A DNA stretch of 64,000 nucleotides. Origin: CAZAYP01 sp964489425 [NCBI: uncultured Verrucomicrobiota bacterium] (GTDB taxonomy: Bacteria > Verrucomicrobiota > Kiritimatiellia > RZYC01). Below the pieces are notes generated by a model that worked only from the letters and a program-made list of their open reading frames with translations, ran no database searches and was not told where the DNA came from. The stretch lies in the NCBI GenBank assembly GCA_964489425.1, contig CAZAYP010000009.1, positions 1-64,000 on the forward strand, given 5' to 3'. The translations under genes were made by a program, and so were the position numbers. Below, piece by piece: positions 60,585-64,000 of the stretch (its first letter is position 1; each line of letters begins with the position of its first letter).

Positions 60585-61727
60585 ATGTCAAACGACAAGT
60601 ACACATCCATCGCAAAATCTTGCCTGGCCACTGCCGTCGTAGCCATTGTGCTCTGTCTCCAGCCGGTTCCCGCCGGGGCCACGTCGATTTATCTTAACAC
60701 CGGTATCTCGCTGGACCTCGCGCCGAATACGTCGGGGAACTTCACCTTCTCGTTCTCGAACGATGTCGGCCAAATCACTGACAACTTCCTCGGCTGGACG
60801 CTCGGCATCCAGGTACTCCCGTCCGGATCGGTCTCCGGCGATCTCACCTTCGGCACCCTGACGCAGTCGGTCACCAACCCGATGCCGATCGGCGCGTTCC
60901 CTGACACCATTCAGCCGACGCTGGTGACACTCGCCGACGGTGGCGTGATCAACGGCACGAACAAGTTCTATCAGATCGGCATGCAGACCACGGTTGCCCT
61001 CGGCACCTTGCTCGGCAACACGTCCTACAACATGGGCACCCTCGGCTTCACAGCCTCGGGAACGGTATCCGGCACATGGAACGTTTACGCCATCCAGCAG
61101 GGCGGATCCTTCTACCAGAGCTTCTGGACCGACGGCTCACTTACCGACTCGGATTTTGGCAACCTGCTCCGCAGTGGCGGCAACTCGTCCATCCTGCTGG
61201 GAACGATCAGCGTGGGTTCAACGCTGGTCGTCCTGTACGACTTCTATATGCAGGCAGTGAACGGCGGCATATCCGTTTGCTGGAAAACGGCGTCGGAGGA
61301 AAACGCCGTTGGCTTCGATCTCTTCCGATGGGACGGCATCCGCTGGGTGAAGGTGAACGACGCGCTTATTCCGGGCATCGGGGAATTGGGCGGAAGTTAT
61401 CGTGTTGTGGACACGGCGGCAAACAGCTCGGACACCTTTCGCTACAAGCTTGTGGAATACGAGACCGACGGCGGAGTCCAGAACTACGGACCCTATGACA
61501 TCTCCGCGCGCAATCCCCGCCTGGAAAACATCGCCATCTCCCCCGACGGCGTGATCCTCCGCTGGCTAAGCCGCGAACAGAATACCTACCAGGTGCAGAA
61601 AGCGCGTGAGATCGGAGCTGGTTTCGAACCGCTGGCCACGAGCCTCCCGGCGACCCCGCCGGTGAATGTCTATACGGATCGGACGGAGAACGTGTCCGGC
61701 GCATATTATCGAATCCAAGTGGAATAA
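60585..61727 (+). CDS. Secreted protein sharing the C-terminal module of gene 284
   Basis: 380 residues. GAGGAAG lies about 8 nt before the ATG; signal peptide 1-32 (VAIVLCLQPVPAGA). Residues 33-210 form a beta-rich domain like the N-terminal domains of some PEP-CTERM proteins (NFTFSFSND, ILLGTISVGS). Residues 213-380 match the last 168 residues of the protein at 284: VCWKTASEENAVGFDL, a WVKVN and IP pair, FRYKLVEYETDGG, NYGPYD, and LPATPPVNVYTDRTE. The first half of this module resembles a widespread fibronectin-like unit (WETASExxNxGFxLYR). No PEP-CTERM or LPWLMLLL tail is present. Function unknown. Confidence 0.85.
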   Translation: MSNDKYTSIAKSCLATAVVAIVLCLQPVPAGATSIYLNTGISLDLAPNTSGNFTFSFSNDVGQITDNFLGWTLGIQVLPSGSVSGDLTFGTLTQSVTNPMPIGAFPDTIQPTLVTLADGGVINGTNKFYQIGMQTTVALGTLLGNTSYNMGTLGFTASGTVSGTWNVYAIQQGGSFYQSFWTDGSLTDSDFGNLLRSGGNSSILLGTISVGSTLVVLYDFYMQAVNGGISVCWKTASEENAVGFDLFRWDGIRWVKVNDALIPGIGELGGSYRVVDTAANSSDTFRYKLVEYETDGGVQNYGPYDISARNPRLENIAISPDGVILRWLSREQNTYQVQKAREIGAGFEPLATSLPATPPVNVYTDRTENVSGAYYRIQVE

Positions 61728-61805
61728 GGGACAGGACCTTTTCAGATTATTGCCTCCTCGGCAGCGTGGCCGACGGGCGGGAGTGCTGGTCAGCCGCATC
61801 CCGGC

Positions 61806-61834
61806 TTGCCTTCCACCCCGCAAAGCGGCACACT
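61806..61834 (+). promoter_or_regulatory. Promoter-like element TTGCCT-N17-CACACT
   Basis: TTGCCT 61806-61811 and CACACT 61829-61834, spacer exactly 17 bp ending in CGG, preceded by GGC. It lies 34 nt before the ATG at 61863, the same layout as at 12035. Confidence 0.55.
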
Positions 61835-61862
61835 CCAGCCAACCCCAACGCGGAGAAGGTGG

Positions 61863-64000
61863 ATGAACACGTGGCTTGGCGCCTGGCGGCGCGGCGGTGG
61901 TACGGGCGTTTTCCAATCATTGGAAAAAACCACGTCCCGTTTTCCAATCATTGGAAAAAAGAAGGGCCGGTTTTCCAAACATTGGAAAATCGCCGCGGCC
62001 GCGATCCTGGCGCTCGGCGCGCTGGCCGCCCCCCTGCAGGCCACCCCGCCGGTGATTGCGCAGTACATGGGCATCTTCGATTTCCAGGACACCAGCAGCC
62101 CGACCTGGAACTGGCTGATGACCAACGCGCCGTTCGGCGAACTGAACCGCCTGTACATTGCCTTTGCCATGTTGCAGAACGGCGCGCTGTCCTACAACAT
62201 CGGCACCAACGCCCCGGACAGCGCCGCCACGACCAACGAGATGCGCAAAATCGACGCGCTGGTGGCGGCCTGCCGGGCGGTGAACCCCCACGCCGCCATC
62301 CTGATATCGTCGGGGTACGACAACGGCGCGATGTATCAGCAAGCGGCCACCAATCCCGCCCGCTTCGCGCAAAGCGTATTGGCTTTTGTGCAACGGCATC
62401 AACTCGACGGTTACGACATGGACTGGGAAAACGGCATCAACGGCGCCGAACTGAATACGCTGTTGCAGGCCACGCGGGCGGTGCTGCAAACCAACATCAA
62501 TCCGAACCGCATCGATGGCAAATATTTCCTCACCCTGGCCACATGGCCGCTCCCGACTCATGGGTACACGGACATCCCGACCATGGCGGGCTGCATCGAC
62601 CAGATCAACATCATGTCCTATGGCACCGCCGACAGCGGGGTTGATGACGCCAAAGAATGGCAGGCGGCCGGCGTCGGGTGGAACCAGATCGTCATCGGCA
62701 TTGAAACCGAGTGTTCTTACAAGGGCGCCGGCGTGGATACCCTGGGACCCGAAGGCACCATCGCCGCCAAGTGCCGCTATGCCCGCACCAACGAGCTGGC
62801 CGGGGTCATGGCCTGGCGGATGGACAACGATTACAAGGCCAATGCCGGGGTGGAGGCGCCACCCGACGCCCGCCCCACGTTCCGCGGCGCGCACGCGCTC
62901 TACGCCGAGATGACCGACCAGGGGCCGCTGGTGCACTACGTGGACGCGGCCGGCGCCAGCCCGGTGGCGCCGTACACCAACTGGCTCACGGCCGCCACCA
63001 ACATCCAGGACGCGCTGGATGCGGCCACCAACGAGGCGCTCGTGTGGGTCACCAACGGCACCTACGCGGCCGGCGGCACGGACCGGGCGCGCGTGGACAT
63101 GGTCCGGCCCCTGACCTTGCGCAGCGTGAACGGCCCGGCCCACACGACGATTGACGGCGACGCCACCGTGCGCGGCGTGTACCTTCCGGATTTCGCGCTC
63201 CTTTCAGGATTCACGGTCACCGGCGGCGACGCGGGCACGAACTCCGGCGGCGGCGTGCGGTGCGCGGCGCGCGGGGTCGTCGTCCACAACTGCGAGATCG
63301 CCGGCAACATTGCCGCGAACGGCGGCGGCGCGGCCGGCGGCGAGTTGCGCGAATGCCTGCTGGCCAGCAATTTTGCCAGCTTCAACGGCGGCGGCGGCTT
63401 CGCGGCGACCTTGCTTGATTGCACGCTGGTCGGCAACGCGGCAGAGTTCGGCGACGGCGGCGGCGCGGCCAGCAGCATCCTGACCAACTGCACCCTGGTG
63501 GGCAACAACGCCATCAACAATTACGGGGGCGGCGCGCACGGCGGCGCCTTGTACAACTGCACACTGACCGGCAACGCGGCCGGATTCGGCGACGATGGCG
63601 GCGGCGGCGGCGCCAACGCGGCGCTGCTGGCCCGCTGCGTGGTCAGCGGAAACATGGCGGCGTCCGACGGCGGCGGCGCGCGCGCCTGCACCCTGCTTAA
63701 CACCACGCTGTCCGACAACACGGCCGGGTACCGGGGCGGCGGGGCCCACGGCGGCACCCTGACCACCTGTCTCCTCACCGGCAACCGGGCCGATTACTAC
63801 GGCGGCGGCGCCTACGGCAGCGATCTCATGAACTGCACCCTGGCCGGCAACTCGTCCGGCTATTGCGGCGGCGCGGCGTACTGCACGGTGCTCAACTCGC
63901 TGGTGTACTACAACACGGCCGACTACACCGGCCCGCGCGCCGGCGACAACTATTATGAAAGCACCTTTGATTACAGCTGCACGGTGCCCGCGCCCACCAA
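61863..64000 (+). CDS. GH18-like protein with beta-helix (partial, runs off window)
   Basis: At least 712 residues, open to the window end. GGAGAAGG (61852-61859) precedes the ATG. The signal peptide is cleaved after about residue 60 (APLQA); residues 16-42 are encoded by palindrome array 4. Residues 62-355 are a GH18-type barrel closely related to that in the gene at 35325: LISSGYDNG, DGYDMDWE (182-189, Glu189 the likely proton donor), INIMSYG, GVMAWRMDND. A beta-helix module of GNxAxxGGG rungs starts at about 356 and is incomplete. Unlike its paralogue it has no propeller before the barrel. A LPWLMLLL tail is predicted beyond the window. Confidence 0.9.
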   Translation, partial: MNTWLGAWRRGGGTGVFQSLEKTTSRFPIIGKKKGRFSKHWKIAAAAILALGALAAPLQATPPVIAQYMGIFDFQDTSSPTWNWLMTNAPFGELNRLYIAFAMLQNGALSYNIGTNAPDSAATTNEMRKIDALVAACRAVNPHAAILISSGYDNGAMYQQAATNPARFAQSVLAFVQRHQLDGYDMDWENGINGAELNTLLQATRAVLQTNINPNRIDGKYFLTLATWPLPTHGYTDIPTMAGCIDQINIMSYGTADSGVDDAKEWQAAGVGWNQIVIGIETECSYKGAGVDTLGPEGTIAAKCRYARTNELAGVMAWRMDNDYKANAGVEAPPDARPTFRGAHALYAEMTDQGPLVHYVDAAGASPVAPYTNWLTAATNIQDALDAATNEALVWVTNGTYAAGGTDRARVDMVRPLTLRSVNGPAHTTIDGDATVRGVYLPDFALLSGFTVTGGDAGTNSGGGVRCAARGVVVHNCEIAGNIAANGGGAAGGELRECLLASNFASFNGGGGFAATLLDCTLVGNAAEFGDGGGAASSILTNCTLVGNNAINNYGGGAHGGALYNCTLTGNAAGFGDDGGGGGANAALLARCVVSGNMAASDGGGARACTLLNTTLSDNTAGYRGGGAHGGTLTTCLLTGNRADYYGGGAYGSDLMNCTLAGNSSGYCGGAAYCTVLNSLVYYNTADYTGPRAGDNYYESTFDYSCTVPAPT
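61909..61989. repeat. Triple 19-bp palindrome array (array 4)
   Basis: Copies at 61909-61927 and 61940-61958 (loop TCA instead of ACA) and 61971-61989 (loop ACA), starts exactly 31 bp apart, beginning 46 nt after the ATG at 61863. The frames read FQSLEK, FPIIGK and FSKHWK. Confidence 0.97.

Noticed and set aside
60585-61727. PEP-CTERM protein
   Set aside because: The N-terminal domain is similar in style, but the C-terminus lacks a PEP motif, transmembrane helix and basic end.
61766-62644. 292-codon plus-strand open frame
   Set aside because: Out of frame with the GH18 gene that starts at 61863 and runs to the window end. Its only recognisable words come from the palindromes, which read open in all frames.
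1-64000. tRNA, rRNA or insertion-sequence transposase genes
   Set aside because: None recognised on reading the sequence; no transposase-like or integrase-like protein is encoded in a supported frame.

Overview
The window is GC-rich, has no rRNA, tRNA or CRISPR array, and is dominated by very large secreted proteins built from right-handed beta-helix modules of the 'choice-of-anchor Q' type, PKD, IPT/TIG, choice-of-anchor D, MBG/Ig-like and fibronectin III domains. Together with a sialidase, GH18-like domains and clan CD peptidases, this suggests a free-living or anaerobic member of the PVC superphylum (Kiritimatiellota, Lentisphaerota or Verrucomicrobiota). That placement is inference from gene content; no taxonomic marker is present.

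Layout. 1-283: short tandem and interspersed repeats. 284-8584: a 2224-residue Ig/MBG/TIG protein followed by a putative clan CD (C25/caspase-like) peptidase. 8726-11725 (minus): a sialidase fused to an FGE/SUMF1-like domain. 12035-46458: five consecutive plus-strand giant genes (3211, 2821, 1560, 1828 and 1853 residues), all with signal peptides and all ending in the same hydrophobic tail LPWLMLLLx (LPWLMLLQ in the last). 46739-50851 (minus): a tight operon of a secreted TPR/Ig-like protein, a sensor histidine kinase and an OmpR-family response regulator. 51248-52615: a xanthine/uric acid type NCS2 permease. 52685-58816: a sixth giant protein with the same tail, carrying a C13/caspase-like peptidase domain. 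58817-60584: a more AT-rich accessory patch with a small BamE-like protein, a PIN-domain toxin/antitoxin pair and possible integron attC-like sites. 60585-61727: a secreted protein sharing its C-terminal module with the first gene. 61863 to the window end: a seventh giant gene (GH18 plus beta-helix), cut by the edge.

The most striking signals link the giant genes to each other. (i) Four of them carry, 43-46 nt inside the coding region, three copies of the 19-bp palindrome TTTTCCAAACATTGGAAAA spaced exactly 31 bp apart, so the same DNA is read in three frames as FQTLEK, FPNIGK and FSKHWK just before the signal-peptide core. (ii) Six of them have a matching promoter-like element, TTGCYT-N17-CAYANT, 32-46 nt before the start. 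(iii) Six complete giant genes share the C-terminal tail after a conserved fibronectin III domain, which looks like an undescribed sorting or anchoring signal. The working picture is a co-regulated family of surface or exported enzymes and adhesins acting on glycans and proteins. The two-component operon may or may not be involved; nothing in the sequence ties it to them directly.
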